A stretch of 64,000 nucleotides of DNA from Longitalea luteola. GTDB taxonomy: Bacteria; Bacteroidota; Bacteroidia; Chitinophagales; Chitinophagaceae. Positions within the stretch are counted from its first letter, which is position 1; each line of letters begins with the position of its first letter. Location: assembly GCF_017356035.1 (NCBI RefSeq), contig NZ_JAFIQX010000007.1:1-64000 (forward strand), in the 5' to 3' direction. Position numbers and translations under genes: made by a program. Of the stretch, positions 46,001 to 57,900 are shown piece by piece. The notes below the pieces were generated by a model. The model saw nothing but the letters and a program-made list of their open reading frames with translations, ran no database searches and had not been told where the DNA came from.

Positions 46001-49000
46001 CAGCGAGGGGTTGAAAACCTATAACCGGGATGATAAAGCGCATTATATCAGCGGTAAAAAAGAAATGTGGTATTTGCATTCTATTGAATCAAAGACCATG
46101 ATAGCCACTTTTACGCTTCAGCACAGGGAAGACCTGCAAGCGATCAGCGAAAGCGGTATGAAATCTAAAAGCTTAAAAGCTTTCTGCCTGAAACAGATCG
46201 ATCTGTATTCAAAAGCTGACTTTTTAGCCCGTGGCACCAACGCGACTCCTGTAAAAACAGTTCATTTCGAATACAGCTATGAGTTGTGCCGTGGAATAAA
46301 CAAATTTGGAAATAATCAGGGTAACGATTCAGGTAAACTGACGTTGAAAAAAATATGGTTCACTTATAATGGCAACGAGAAAGGCAAGTTGAATCCGTAT
46401 GTGTTTTATTATCACAAGAACAATCCCCGGTACATAAGCAATGCCAGCGATAAGTGGGGAACCTATAAGGATCCGGCGCAAAACCCGGGTGCCACTGCAG
46501 GCAATCCGCTGACCAATGCCGACTATCCATATGCATTACAGGACAGCGCCCTGGCTGCCTATAACGCAGCTGCGTGGATGCTGGATTCAATAAAATTACC
46601 TTCCGGCGGGCGCATTAAAGTGAAATACGAAAGTGACGATTATGCGTATGTTCAAAACAGGCGGTCGACACAAATGCTGCAACTGGCAGGCTTTGGACAA
46701 ACCAGCTCCGGCTCGTATAACGATAGATTGTATACAGTGGAGGGGGATCTAAGCACCCACGATCATTTATTTGCTTATGTAAGGATTCCGGTACCGGTAG
46801 CTACAAAAGCAGAATTGTATGCCCGCTACCTGGAAGGTATGAGCAAACTATACTTCAGGCTGTTTGTGCAGATGCCCGATAATGATGGGTATGGTTCCGG
46901 TTCGGAGTATGTGCCCTGTTATGCGGAACCTGATGTGGCAGCCGCCAACTGGTATGGATTTACCAACGATCCGAATGTGATCTGGATCAAAGTAGCTGGT
47001 GTGAACAATGACGGTGATGGCGGCGGATCGTTGAGTCCGCTGGCACAGGCTGCCATCAACTATCTGCGGTTAAACCTGCCATCAAAAGCATACTACCGGT
47101 CAGAGCCAGGTGATGATCTTAACCCCATGGATGCTGTACGGGTGCTGGTGCCTTCATTGCCCGACCTGTCGAATATGCTGCTCGGCTATACCAAATCGGC
47201 ACGGTTCAGGAACCAGGCTGCTCATACTGTTCCGGCCCGTTCATATGTTCGGTTGAATTATGCAACCGGCAAAAAGTTAGGTGGCGGTTTACGGGTAAAA
47301 ACCATTCTGATCTATGATCACTGGAACGCCATGACGCGGAAAAAGGAAACCATATACGGACAAAACTATGATTATACAACAACGCAAACCATAAATGGAA
47401 AAGAAACGCGCGTAAGCAGTGGCGTGGCTGCCTGGGAACCGGTTATCGGCGCAGAGGAAAACCCTTTCCACCTGCCCATCGAATACCAGGACCGGGTTTC
47501 GATCATGGCGCCTACTGCGGCGCAGTATAGTGAAGAACCATTGGGGGAAGCATTTTTTCCAGGAGCAACAGTTGGATACAGCAAAGTGCGGGTAAGAGGT
47601 ATACACACCGATAAAACCCGCTCTGCGAATGGTTATGCTGAAACAAGATTCTATACGACTTATGATTTCCCCACTACATGGGACTGGTCGGTAATTGATA
47701 ATGATACCAAGAAGCGCTATAAACCACTGCTCAGGAATTTCCTCCGCATAGATGCCAAAAGCTTCCTCAGCATTGCACAGGGTTTTAAAGTGGAACTGAA
47801 TGATATGAACGGAAAACTGCGTTCTGAAGCCAGCTATGCAGAAAACGATCCTAAAAACCCTGTTACTTACACAGAGTATTTCTATCATGTTGAAAATGGC
47901 GATGTAACGTTTAAACAATTGAAAAATCTGGTTACGACCATCGATCCCTACGGAAATGTTGATACGGCGGCTACTATTGGTAAGGATGTGGAATTGATGG
48001 CTGATATGCGCGACCAGACTTCTGTCTCCATCGGCGCCAACGTAAATGTGAACAGCGACTTTTTTACGGTGGGATCATTCCCTGCGCTCATTCCAACACT
48101 CATCCCGCTGTTCCAGAAAGAGACTAACCAGTTCAGGTCAGCGGCAATGACAAAAGTGATCCGCCGGTATGGAATTGTTGACAGTGTAGTGGTCATTGAT
48201 AAAGGAAGTAAGATATCTACAAAAAATATCCTGTATGATGCAGAAACGGGTGATCCGTTGCTGACAAGAACACAAAATGAGTTTAATGATCCGGTTTACA
48301 ATTTCACTTACCCGTCACATTGGGTGTATAAAGGGGTGGGACCAGCCTACCAGAATATCGGTGCTATTCTTGAACACCTGGAAGTAAAGAATGGTAAGAT
48401 CACTGACGGATTGAACGGTTTGGATACGTTATACCTGACGGCCGGCGATGAATTGTTGGTGTACAGCAAGGAAACTATAAATGCAACAGGCTGTTCTATC
48501 AGTTCCTATGCGTTCTTCCCGGATAGTTATAAATTATGGGTCATAGATTCCAATGCTGTTAACGGAGGTCCGCAGCAACTGTTCCTTGTAGATAAGAACG
48601 GAACACCCTTCTCTGGTAATGATATAACACTAAAAGTAACCCGTTCAGGCCACCGGAATATAAATGGTTCCGTAGGTTCCGTAACATCATTGCGCAGCCC
48701 ATTGGTAAGGGGCGGCGATGGAAAATATCACCTGGTGTTTGATACGGCTACAAAGGTGGTAAATGCCGGCGCCAGTGAGCTGGCGCAATACTGGAAAGTA
48801 GCTGATAGAAGAAGAATGGATGTGCTGAAAGATTGTGTACCTACATCCAGGGATAGTGCGCGGTTTGCCAATGAAGCCTGCTCCTGTATGAAACCGTTCT
48901 TCGATCATCTGATACAGAGCAATCAGTTATTTATAAGAAGTTTTTTTCAGCGTAAAACCATAGGCCAGTTGGTGAGTGAAATAAATACGCCAGGTTTTGA

Positions 49001-51095
49001 TATAAACAACTGTCCTATATTGAAGGAGAACCTGAACAGCTATTTCCGGCCCGTATCTGCCGATCCTAACGGGGAAGTGTATGCCTGTCGTATTGGAAAT
49101 ATTGAGATCAACCTGCTTCGCCGCAGTCCTTCCAGTATGTCATTCTACGATCTAACGACGAGCACATGTACTTCGGAAGGGGTTATATATAAAAGTCCGA
49201 ACGTGGTGATCCCCGAACCGGATACCGTTACCGTTCGCATAGCGCCTGATTTTTCGGCCAGCATGTTGTCGACACAGAATTGTCCAACATTCAGGGATTC
49301 GCTTACGCTGATCGATTCAACGTCAGACAGGTTGTTGGTAGAAACCAACCTCAACCTGGGTGGCACTGAACGCAATGCTATTTCCATTATGCGCTTCAAC
49401 AATGTAAGCCAGATCCCCGCCAGGGCCGACATTTTATCAGCCCGGCTCATTTTGCAGGCCGATCAGCGCGGACATCATCCTACTTATTTCCCCTATGCCA
49501 ACTCGGTGAATCCGGTTGATACCCTGAGTGTGTCCTTGTCTGCAACAGGGTGGTTTCCCCGGGTGCCGCTGGAATCGTTGCACGATCAGTTGACCACCAG
49601 TCCGTGGCATAGAGAGATCGGGAGAACGGTGCCATTCCAGAATGATACGATCGACGTAAGATCATACGTGGAAGGTTACAGGAATAGAGATTACACTTCT
49701 GCGTCGTTCATCCTGGCGCAGGGCTCCAAGGATTTTCATACAAATGTTTCAGGTTATGGTGCAGGTTATGAAGAAGCGCCCGGTTACATGCAAAGCGGTT
49801 ATGGAAATTATTATTCAACCATTTATTCGCAGCGATATGCCGATCCGGCGAAATGGCCGGTGATGGAGGTGACCTACGTAGTATATCCGCCATTCCCCGA
49901 TACCATGGGCGCTGTGCTGCGCTATAATTCTACCCTGGAATGTACTGATATCAGCAGCAGCTTATGTTATAGTGCTGTTACTGATACTACGGTAAACCCT
50001 TATCAATATGGCATCCTGGGTAATTATCGTGCGTTGCGCAGTTATGTATATTATGGCCGTCGTATAGAATCTGATCCCCTGCAACCCATCAATACTCGTA
50101 AAAATGGGGTTATAAAGGATTTCGCACCATTCTGGATCTTACAGGGTAAAAACTGGGTGCCCACTTATGATACTACCCGATGGGTATGGAACGCACAAAC
50201 CACCTTGTTTAACCGAAAAGGTTTTGAGCTCGAAAATAAAGATCCGCTCGGCCGCTATAATGCAGGTATCTATGGCTATGGTTTAACGCTGCCCGTAGCA
50301 GTGCTGCAGAACAGCCATTTCCAGGAAGGCGCTTATGAAGGCTTTGAAGATTATGGCTTTGAAACAAACAACTGTGACAATGCCTGTCCGGTGGCTAGAT
50401 CCTTCGACTGGTCATCGCACCAGGACGATTTCACCAAAGTACAATCGCATTCAGGTTTGTATAGTTTGAAGGTAGACAGAGACAGCCTCACAAGTATTAC
50501 CACCGATATACTGCCTGCTGCTGATGGCGTTGTCACCACGTTGTCATCAGCACTGAAATCAGGCCCCTGTGGTAACCAGCTCAAGGGTATGCAGGCCTCA
50601 AGGAGCACCGTGCTGCCAAACTTTGCACCGATAGCCGGTAAAAAGGTGATCGTGGGGGGATGGGTAAAAGAAGAGAACAGTTGCCAGTGTAAAAGCTACA
50701 CCCGCAATCATATTCTGGTTGGCTTTACGGTAGGCGGAACCGTGAATACCGTTCAGTTAAGTCCATCGGGCAACCTGGTTGAGGGATGGCAGCGATATGA
50801 AGCAGTGGTAGATATTCCTGCCAATGCCACAAAAATGACGCTGACATTGCAGGCCTCGGATTCTGCCACTACGTATTTCGACGACATCCGCATTCATCCT
50901 TTCAATGCACAAATGAAATCGTTTGTATACAATGCGGTGAACCTGCGCTTAATGGCGGAGCTGGATGAGAACAACTATGCTACTTTCTATGAATACGATG
51001 ATGATGGCACGTTGGTGCGGGTAAAGAAGGAAACCGAACGCGGCGTGCAAACGATTAAGGAAAGCAGGAGTGCGCTGTTAAAAGAACCACAATAA
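43098..51095 (+). CDS. Giant SpvB/RHS-like secreted protein with PA14 domain
   Basis: 2665 aa. Signal peptide at the start, then the RHS-associated opening NMVDLFTGDFSYNIPLLDVG and SGITMDEEASWVGLGWNINPG (residues ~115-180). A PA14-like domain at ~672-790 has YFDWERWTPYW…FTVRWLGSLKAPVTGTYDFGV. A DNRLRE/CBM96-like region lies at ~2078-2265 (ILSARLILQADQRG), a carbohydrate-binding-like jelly roll at ~2415-2615, and an end ATFYEYDDDGTLVRVKKETER. There is no RHS core closing motif and no toxin tail, so it is likely a structural or adhesive companion of the toxin-bearing RHS protein. A palindromic element is inserted near residue 86-97. Confidence 0.82.
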   Translation: MILSLAYRYQKHIALFLISISFVQVTIAERIVYYKGSSTVTFSYKSYGEKGIGSPAFSFEKMKSPELDYKPRISEVGQYSQSDANSPSTEGGRREAVFIGGPTQPESQSFSSVNSNNMVDLFTGDFSYNIPLLDVGGYPVNIAYHSGITMDEEASWVGLGWNINPGSITRNMRGVPDDFNGGADTMKKVSSIKPNKNWGVTVGADFELFGLSAYAKNNQIVIDTVSKGITVGGSFGIFHNTYKGWGFERSLNASINVGNKSTGTLSGGLSLTDNSQEGITIRPSLSYQYTLNTKNENFTAGAGISLAAPYNSRTGLKAIQLGMNVKPRIYGISRRFEAGLDFAWPTYSPSITMPMTNSNTSVTIKVGYEAKGTHPTGFISGYWGQEYIAPADTSVSIPVFGYLNYQNLVGNRDAVTDFNREKEMIYREKPAIPHIAVPSYTYDVFSMSGEGTGGSFRPYRGDIGFIADHRSRTKTTTDAASIDIGLGDAVHGGVDLNRNYSYTQTGPWESENIIANTINFKSSKKLFEAVYFRNPAEKAINTTAFYDAIGGDDVVVPALAQDSRNSPSITASNTLNRYSGKTKVGSIDINAASATRNTRDKRSQVITYLTAQEAAVSGLDKYIYHHTINKFGSRHCDDVSVSDKLGKGVGVIGYYYPNREFKPPYFNPTQLNSTIYFDWERWTPYWLDKDGYPRIKIDRNFVNDNFTVRWLGSLKAPVTGTYDFGVRMDDRCRLWMNDTLLFDNWKPGSGPDWMTKRINLVKDHFYKLRVEYIELGGNGYAHMAFAWRRPDQQNRPWDKDHKDSIPGIYMYPPTYVDTAIVDEVITREDRVNNFRKSNHISEINVLNPDGRRYVYGIPVYNIQQKEVSFSVTKDNRQNNQTGMTTFSPDENSTRNSSGKSGYYSRQETPAYAHSFLLTGILSPDYVDVTSNGISDDDIGDAVKFNYAKSAGIASPFEWRAPYNDSANYSEGLKTYNRDDKAHYISGKKEMWYLHSIESKTMIATFTLQHREDLQAISESGMKSKSLKAFCLKQIDLYSKADFLARGTNATPVKTVHFEYSYELCRGINKFGNNQGNDSGKLTLKKIWFTYNGNEKGKLNPYVFYYHKNNPRYISNASDKWGTYKDPAQNPGATAGNPLTNADYPYALQDSALAAYNAAAWMLDSIKLPSGGRIKVKYESDDYAYVQNRRSTQMLQLAGFGQTSSGSYNDRLYTVEGDLSTHDHLFAYVRIPVPVATKAELYARYLEGMSKLYFRLFVQMPDNDGYGSGSEYVPCYAEPDVAAANWYGFTNDPNVIWIKVAGVNNDGDGGGSLSPLAQAAINYLRLNLPSKAYYRSEPGDDLNPMDAVRVLVPSLPDLSNMLLGYTKSARFRNQAAHTVPARSYVRLNYATGKKLGGGLRVKTILIYDHWNAMTRKKETIYGQNYDYTTTQTINGKETRVSSGVAAWEPVIGAEENPFHLPIEYQDRVSIMAPTAAQYSEEPLGEAFFPGATVGYSKVRVRGIHTDKTRSANGYAETRFYTTYDFPTTWDWSVIDNDTKKRYKPLLRNFLRIDAKSFLSIAQGFKVELNDMNGKLRSEASYAENDPKNPVTYTEYFYHVENGDVTFKQLKNLVTTIDPYGNVDTAATIGKDVELMADMRDQTSVSIGANVNVNSDFFTVGSFPALIPTLIPLFQKETNQFRSAAMTKVIRRYGIVDSVVVIDKGSKISTKNILYDAETGDPLLTRTQNEFNDPVYNFTYPSHWVYKGVGPAYQNIGAILEHLEVKNGKITDGLNGLDTLYLTAGDELLVYSKETINATGCSISSYAFFPDSYKLWVIDSNAVNGGPQQLFLVDKNGTPFSGNDITLKVTRSGHRNINGSVGSVTSLRSPLVRGGDGKYHLVFDTATKVVNAGASELAQYWKVADRRRMDVLKDCVPTSRDSARFANEACSCMKPFFDHLIQSNQLFIRSFFQRKTIGQLVSEINTPGFDINNCPILKENLNSYFRPVSADPNGEVYACRIGNIEINLLRRSPSSMSFYDLTTSTCTSEGVIYKSPNVVIPEPDTVTVRIAPDFSASMLSTQNCPTFRDSLTLIDSTSDRLLVETNLNLGGTERNAISIMRFNNVSQIPARADILSARLILQADQRGHHPTYFPYANSVNPVDTLSVSLSATGWFPRVPLESLHDQLTTSPWHREIGRTVPFQNDTIDVRSYVEGYRNRDYTSASFILAQGSKDFHTNVSGYGAGYEEAPGYMQSGYGNYYSTIYSQRYADPAKWPVMEVTYVVYPPFPDTMGAVLRYNSTLECTDISSSLCYSAVTDTTVNPYQYGILGNYRALRSYVYYGRRIESDPLQPINTRKNGVIKDFAPFWILQGKNWVPTYDTTRWVWNAQTTLFNRKGFELENKDPLGRYNAGIYGYGLTLPVAVLQNSHFQEGAYEGFEDYGFETNNCDNACPVARSFDWSSHQDDFTKVQSHSGLYSLKVDRDSLTSITTDILPAADGVVTTLSSALKSGPCGNQLKGMQASRSTVLPNFAPIAGKKVIVGGWVKEENSCQCKSYTRNHILVGFTVGGTVNTVQLSPSGNLVEGWQRYEAVVDIPANATKMTLTLQASDSATTYFDDIRIHPFNAQMKSFVYNAVNLRLMAELDENNYATFYEYDDDGTLVRVKKETERGVQTIKESRSALLKEPQ
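43354..43385. repeat. GC-rich palindromic element inside the 2665-aa gene
   Basis: CTCCCCCTCCACTGAAGGGG followed by GCCGGCGGGAGG, near-identical in plan to the copy at 41,667 but read in another frame (NSPSTEGGRREA). The host frame is kept. Confidence 0.8.
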
Positions 51096-51164
51096 TTAAA
51101 AATGAATAATTAAGCTGTCAGGCTACCAGCCTGGCAGGCCTGTAATAAAGTATAAAATCATTGT

Positions 51165-51914
51165 ATGAGAAAGATCATATTGTGTATGCTCACAGGGTGT
51201 TTGCTGATCCAGGTTTCAGCTACGGCCGCAGATTCTACAGGTGCAGTGAAACAGTTTATGCAGCGGGTGCAGCAGGCATACAGGTCGGCGTCGTACCTAA
51301 GCTTTCATGTGCATTACCGGTATGCGAATCAGAACCAGCCTGAAAATTATATCGACACGATGTCGGGCGAAGTGGCAATGGATAAGAACCGCATGCGGTA
51401 TTTGATCGAGGATATAGAAACGGTCACCAACGATAAGTATACGATACAGGTAATAAAGGATCAAAAGCTGATCTATCTCTCTATGCCCCGGCCGGCCCAA
51501 TTGCCCGATCCGGTGGCTATGCTCGATACGGTGCTGGCCCGTCTGGATGGAATACGTACGCAGATCACCCGTGACAAAGGCATTGCTACGTTGCAAATCA
51601 ATTTTCCACCCGGGCAAACCTATAAGAACATAACTATGTCGGTGAATGAAGCAACGGGTTATTTTCAAAAAATAGTGTATGAATTATATACCGAAGGTTT
51701 CGTGGAGAAAGATCAGTTGAAGCAGCCAGGTAACAATGGATCTTATCAGGCGGAAGGTCGTATAGAGATCTTGTTTACTGGTTACCGGCAGGGGCAGTTC
51801 ACCGATAAACTGTTCAGCGAAGACCAGTACTTCACCCGGCTGGGCCAGGGAACGTATGAGCCATCGGAAAAGTACAAGGATTACCAGCTATTCCTGGCAT
51901 CTCCAAAATTGTAA
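51165..51914 (+). CDS. LolA-like periplasmic protein of unknown role
   Basis: 249 aa. Signal peptide MRKIILCMLTGCLLIQVSATA. The body has the half-barrel-like order of LolA/LolB-type proteins: VQQAYRSASYLSFHVHYRYA, GEVAMDKNRMRYLIEDIETV, LIYLSMPRPAQLP, and ITMSVNEATGYFQKIVYEL. Similarity is at fold level only. It lies between the two giant genes (69 and 77 bp gaps) and may act as their chaperone on the way to the surface; this is inference. Confidence 0.6.
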   Translation: MRKIILCMLTGCLLIQVSATAADSTGAVKQFMQRVQQAYRSASYLSFHVHYRYANQNQPENYIDTMSGEVAMDKNRMRYLIEDIETVTNDKYTIQVIKDQKLIYLSMPRPAQLPDPVAMLDTVLARLDGIRTQITRDKGIATLQINFPPGQTYKNITMSVNEATGYFQKIVYELYTEGFVEKDQLKQPGNNGSYQAEGRIEILFTGYRQGQFTDKLFSEDQYFTRLGQGTYEPSEKYKDYQLFLASPKL

Positions 51915-51991
51915 GCTTAACCAGAGACCTTAACCATATAGAAGCTTTTTCAGGCATTGTAACACTGAGAAAGGTATAAAATAAGATTAAC

Positions 51992-54900
51992 ATGCAGACC
52001 CATTTCCTTTATCGTTATTTACTACTGATCGGCTTTATTTGTAGTATAGCTGTAGCCCGTGCCGGTGATGGCGGAGGCGTGGTGGCGCGAACTGTTCTGG
52101 ATGGTAGTAAAAACCAGGTGCATGCAGATTCTTCACGTACCGTAGAAGATTCCGCGTTCTTCAATGCTGCTGCCATTGGAGTTGATACCGGTTATTCGGT
52201 TCAGAATGTGATCACGTTTAAAATAAATGAAGCCGCGAAAATATACCTGCGAACAGCGTTCACCGTTACCGCACACCTGCGGATCATTTATAGCAATGGG
52301 TCTGCTATAGATTCGATCGACAGGCCATTTACCATCAACTACGATTCGGCCAACAGTTACAATGCCCGCAACAGTTTTGTGTTTTATGGCGGCCGCCGAG
52401 TGACGGTAAAAGTGTTGTCGATAGACTCCAATGGCGCTACCTGGAATGTATCATCGGCACTGATGATCGAGAACCAGCTGACCGCCAAACCTAAATATGT
52501 TTTCTCCTGCACGAATACGGTAACCAATATTACAGTAACACCCGTGGCTGATACGGCCGATGAACTGCCGGTAAGCTGGACGGCTGTAAGAGGCGCCGAT
52601 CAATATGACCTGGAATGGACCTACATCGATGCTTCAGCGCTGGCGCTGGGCCGGTACAACACCAATGGTGTGCCTGACCCGGCATTGATCTTTTATCATA
52701 ATGCCACCCGCGTTAGCACGACCGGTAACTCGTATAACATTCCATTGATGTATGAAAACAACGGAACATTATTTATAAGGGTGCGACCGGTGCAGATCGG
52801 TAAAGCGAATGCTGTCCTGGCTGCCCTCTGGAGCTCGGAAGCATCGCCATCGGTAATGGGACAGTATACATTTAACGGTCATGAACGAATGCTGAACTGG
52901 CAATCAAGCGTCAGTTTTGCCGAAGAAGGCAAAAGAAAAGTGGTGGTGCAGTATTTTGACGGGGGCCTTCGTGGCCGACAGACCGTGACGAAAGACAATA
53001 CCAATAACAATGTAATTGTCGCAGAGACTTTTTATGATTACCAGGGCCGGCCGGCCATCCAGGTGATGCCTTCCCCTTCATTGAGCAATGTGATCCGGTA
53101 TGCTGCCGGTTTCAATGTAAGCATCAATAACGCGGAGTACAGCCAAAGTAATTATGATACGCTGATCAGCCCTGATCTGTATTGTAACACGCATGCAGAG
53201 GCGATGGGGCCCGGTTCAGGCGCCAGCCAGTATTATTCCCCCAACAACCCAAAGAAAACGATCGGGATGAACCAGTTCATTCCCGATGCGCAGGGCTATC
53301 CTTTTACCGAAACGGAATATACCCCCGATAATACCGGCCGCATCAGCCGGCAAAGTGGAGTAGGGCCTGACCACCAACTGGGCAGCGGTCATGAGACAAA
53401 ATATTTTTATGGCACGCCCGATCAAAAAGAACTGGATGGCCTGTTTGGTACGGACGTAGGGGATGCCTCGCACTACTTTAAGAATATGGTGCGGGATGCC
53501 AATGGGCAGTTCAGCATCAGCTATGTTGATATGCATGGCCGCACCATTGCCACCGGCCTGGCTGGTGAAGCCCCAACAAACCTGGCGCCATTGGCGTCGA
53601 ACGGCAGCCGCCAGGTGACGGAGAACCTCGTTGATTCTGCCGGAAGGTTCATTCAGAACTGGGACCTGCTGAGCCAGAAATCGCTGGTAGTATCCAAACC
53701 GGGGGAGCACACCTTTAAATATAAACTCGACCCTGCCTCTTTAATAGAGCAGAACTGCGATACGCAAAATATTTGCTATACCTGCTTGTACGACCTGCAG
53801 GTAACGATCACCGACAATTGTAATAACCAGTTGTTGCCTGGTAAAAAAGCCTTTGATACGGTGCTGCATAATTTTTCCCTTGGTGCTATTACGCCTGACT
53901 GCAGCAGCCCTTCACCGGTAAATCTGAACTTTACTTTGTATTTGCCTGCAGGCAGCTACCAGATAACCAAACGGCTTACGGTGAACCGCAATGCCTTTAA
54001 TTATTATCGCGATAGCCTGTACATGCCCAACAATACGTGCCGGTCACTGCAGGATTTTATTACGGAGCAACGCAAATTGATTGCGGAGCAGAATGCTAAC
54101 TGCGAGCCCACCTGTGATGGCTGCCGGGCCAGTGTAGGTACGCTGGAGCAGTACCGCACTAAATTTATCACGCAAACCGGTATAGCGCCGCAAGACGTGG
54201 CAGGTTATGAAACGCAAATAGCGCTGGCTTATAAAAGCGCCATTGAAGCCTGTAATGAACTTTGTGGCGATAGTTCCTCCACCGATAATGATGTTCGCGC
54301 CGCGATGTTGCAGGACCTGACGCCGCCTTACGGCCAGTATGCAGATACGACCAAAGAGAACGGCGAAGATATTTATTCGATCTTTTATATAGATCCCAAG
54401 AAAGAATTTACCTATGATCCGGTATTTAAGCTGGAAGGTGTGGTGTACCGTGATGCCAACGGTCAACCTGACAAGGTCTACAACCTGCAAACCAACCTGA
54501 TGGTAGAACCGAACGCGCTGACGAAGCTGGAGTTTACGCAAAACTTCCGCACAAGTTGGGCGGAAGCTTTGTTGCCCTATCACCCGGAGTATTGCAAGCT
54601 GAAGGTGCTGGAATCATTAAAGGCCAGCAATGTGTGGGACCGCCGGATGGAGAAGGTAGATAACTACCATGATGCCATTGACTCGGGTTACCTGAACCCT
54701 ACGGGCATACAAAGCTTAAGTGGTAAGTATCCGATCAAGGCCAGCAATCTGGATCCATTTATCAGTTTACGTCCGGATAAAAAGGCGGAGCTGGAGACCA
54801 GACTGAATCAATACCTGCAGTTGAAAAACGGCCCGATGGTGAATATGTGGAGCATGGCCAATGCGATCGTGAAGTGTGATTCAGGTAATACAGCCTGCGT

Positions 54901-57900
54901 AAGTTATTACCACAATAATGGCAATCAGTCGCGCAATTTTGATCCTTCCTGGTGCGATGGCGATCTGGACCAGGCGTGGCAAACCTTCCGACAGTTGTAC
55001 CTGGCGGCGAAACAGGACATCATCAACAAGCTGGTGAACAATCCAACGGGCTGTACACCGCTCAACCAGGCGTTTAATAATAAGATCCCGACGCGTAAGG
55101 AGCTCATCGATAAAGGGCATCAGCCGCAGTTTACAGAAGATACCAAACAGGCAGCCAGCGATGAAGGGCTTGATTATATGAATGATCCTGATAAGGTGAA
55201 CGAGGCTAAAGCCGGCGGCCAGCAGGAGCTGAATAGAATGTACGATGAGAACTGCACGGCGCTGGTAGAGCAGTGGCGCGCGCAATTGTCGCATTGTTAC
55301 AATGAGGGTGCGTTAAATACGATCCTACCCTTGTTGAAGGGGCTGTGCCGCACGGCTTGTGATCTGGAGCATTTATTTGGCGCCAGTACGTTGCCTGCCG
55401 GAAGAGATTACCAGGGTTATCACAGCTTTAAAGAGATCATAGACAATTATAACAGTACCCATGGCATAACCAATAATGTAGATTGTAATGCCGAGTTGAT
55501 CACGATGCCTGCTCCCTATGACAAACAACCGGCATATTATAACAAACCGGTTTTTACCAAACCTGGGGACTGTGAGTGTAAACTGATCAATGATCATTAT
55601 ATCCGTTACACGGTAGGCAAAAGACGGGGCAGTGGCGATGGCAGTTTTTCGGCTTATATGAAAAGAACGCAAGGGGTGACGATGACCGACAGTGATCTTG
55701 AGATCTTACGCAATGTATGTAACACCCTTAGTACTCCTACGGAAGCAGGTATAGCGTGTACATTCCTGAAAACGCCCATTTACCTGCCACCGGCGCTGCA
55801 ATGTAATACAGGAGAGTCATGTAGCTCCTGCACGGTGGTACAGGGCCTGTATCAAAGTTTTAAACAAGAGTATCCCAACGATACGCCGCGTATCGCAGAA
55901 GCAGATGATACGTTACAGATCAAACGCAATACGCTTTTCCAGAACTATATGAATAACCGGTTGGGTTATTCCCTCCAAAGCTGGGAGTACCTGCAGTTTT
56001 TGAAGCAGTGCGCCGACTCAGCCGGCACGATCCGCAATGTTACCGAGTGTGTAGATCAGCGGATCGGTGGGTTCTTCCTGGCGGCCGCTTCGGGTAAACT
56101 GGAAGATGTGCAGGCAACGCCGGATCATGGTTATATCATGGCTGGTAAAACAGGTTCCAATGCGGTATTGATAAAAACCGACAGTGTGGGCGCCATTCAA
56201 TGGTCAAGACAATATGAAGGCAGTAGCGACGATTACTTTAAACGGGTACGGCGCACCGCTGATAATGGGTACATCTCTATTGGTACAACCAAATCGGGTC
56301 ATTATGCAAGCGGCGCCATACTGGTGGTTAAGACCGATGCGAGTGGTGCGGTCCTTTGGGAAAAAGCGATTGGTTTTGGAACACCTTTGGGTGAGCGTGG
56401 TTATGATATTATTGAGACTACCGACGGTGACTACGCTGCACTGGGCTTATATAACCAGCATACTGGTTTTGGAGAACTTGTACTGACCAGTCTGCAAAGC
56501 AATGGAACCATAAACTGGACACACCGTTTTGGCACCAGCCGGTTGCAGAATAATAGTTATGCCTGTTATAACCCCGGCGCCGATACGGTGGACTATGATG
56601 GTTCTCCGTCTTACGGCCTGTTGCAGGATGCCGATACGTTGCTGGTGACCGGCGCAGCTTATGACCGCAATGTAAGTGATCGCTATTTTGGCGTGGTGCA
56701 CCGCATCGATAAGAAGAATGGCAGCCTGCTATGTTCCTGGCATTATGCCGATAGCACCAGTGAAACGAAGAGCCTTTGGTTCAGGGATATTTATGCTACA
56801 GCCAATGGCTACTTGTTGATGGCCAATAATGCCGAAAAGCTTGGAACAGTCAACCAGCAGGTGTCAGTAGTGAACCTGGCAAAAAGCGGTGAAGTAATAT
56901 CTTATAAACGGTTCAATGTACCAGCGGGTAGTAATAGGATGGTGACCTCGGCCGTGTTCCCAACTACCGATGGAGGTTACATGATAGCACAAACAGGCAA
57001 CAACAGCCAGCATATAATCTGGCAGCGGATGGATGCAGCGGGAACTTTATTATGGTCAGCTGAAACAGCATTACCCGGTACGCAAACCGTTGGCCGGATC
57101 ATCCAGAAAAATGACAGCAGCTTTGCGGCAGTGGGTGATAATAATGGCCAGATGGTGATGCTGGTGATAAAACCGAATTTTGGTTGTTATGATAATACGG
57201 TTCAGTTGGGTACTGCTGATCCGGTTATGGGCCGGATCAACTGGGCGCCGGTGGCCAGTGAGTTTGTAACACCTGCGAACACCGAAATCAGTCTAACGCC
57301 AATGGCGGTGATGGCAAAAGATTCAAGCCTGACCTGCCCCGGTAGTGGCAATTGTTATGAATATTATGAAGGGCCAAGGTTGTGTGGTAAATCACAGCCT
57401 GTACTGCCGCCCTTCCGTGATGAATACATAGGCGCCTGTTCTGACAGTACGTTCTTTGCGATCACTAAAGGAACAGAGTTGCATAAAGTATATACCGATT
57501 CACTAACGGGTGCCTTTGAGCGGAACTATATTGAAAAATGTTTGCAGGCTTACCGGTATGAGTCGTTTACGGTTACCTACACGAAGAATGAATATCATTA
57601 CACATTGTATTATTATGATCAGGCGGGCAATTTGATCCGTACGGTATCACCCGCGGGTGTAAATCCAATCACTGATTCTATAGAATTGGAACAGGTAAAG
57701 GCAGCACGGGCTGCGGGTACAGAGAAGCTGCCAGGACATACGTTATACACCGATTACCGGTATAATACCCTGAACCAGGTGGTGGCGCAGCATTCACCCG
57801 ATGGAGGAACGAGCGCCTTCTGGTACGACCGGTTGGGACGATTAGCAGTGTCGCACAATGCGAAGCAGGAAGACAGTGCACAATACAGTTATACGAAGTA

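Noticed and set aside
45571-48196. Several long minus-strand frames within the 2665-aa gene
   Set aside because: They are antisense shadows of a continuous plus-strand coding sequence with clear domains.
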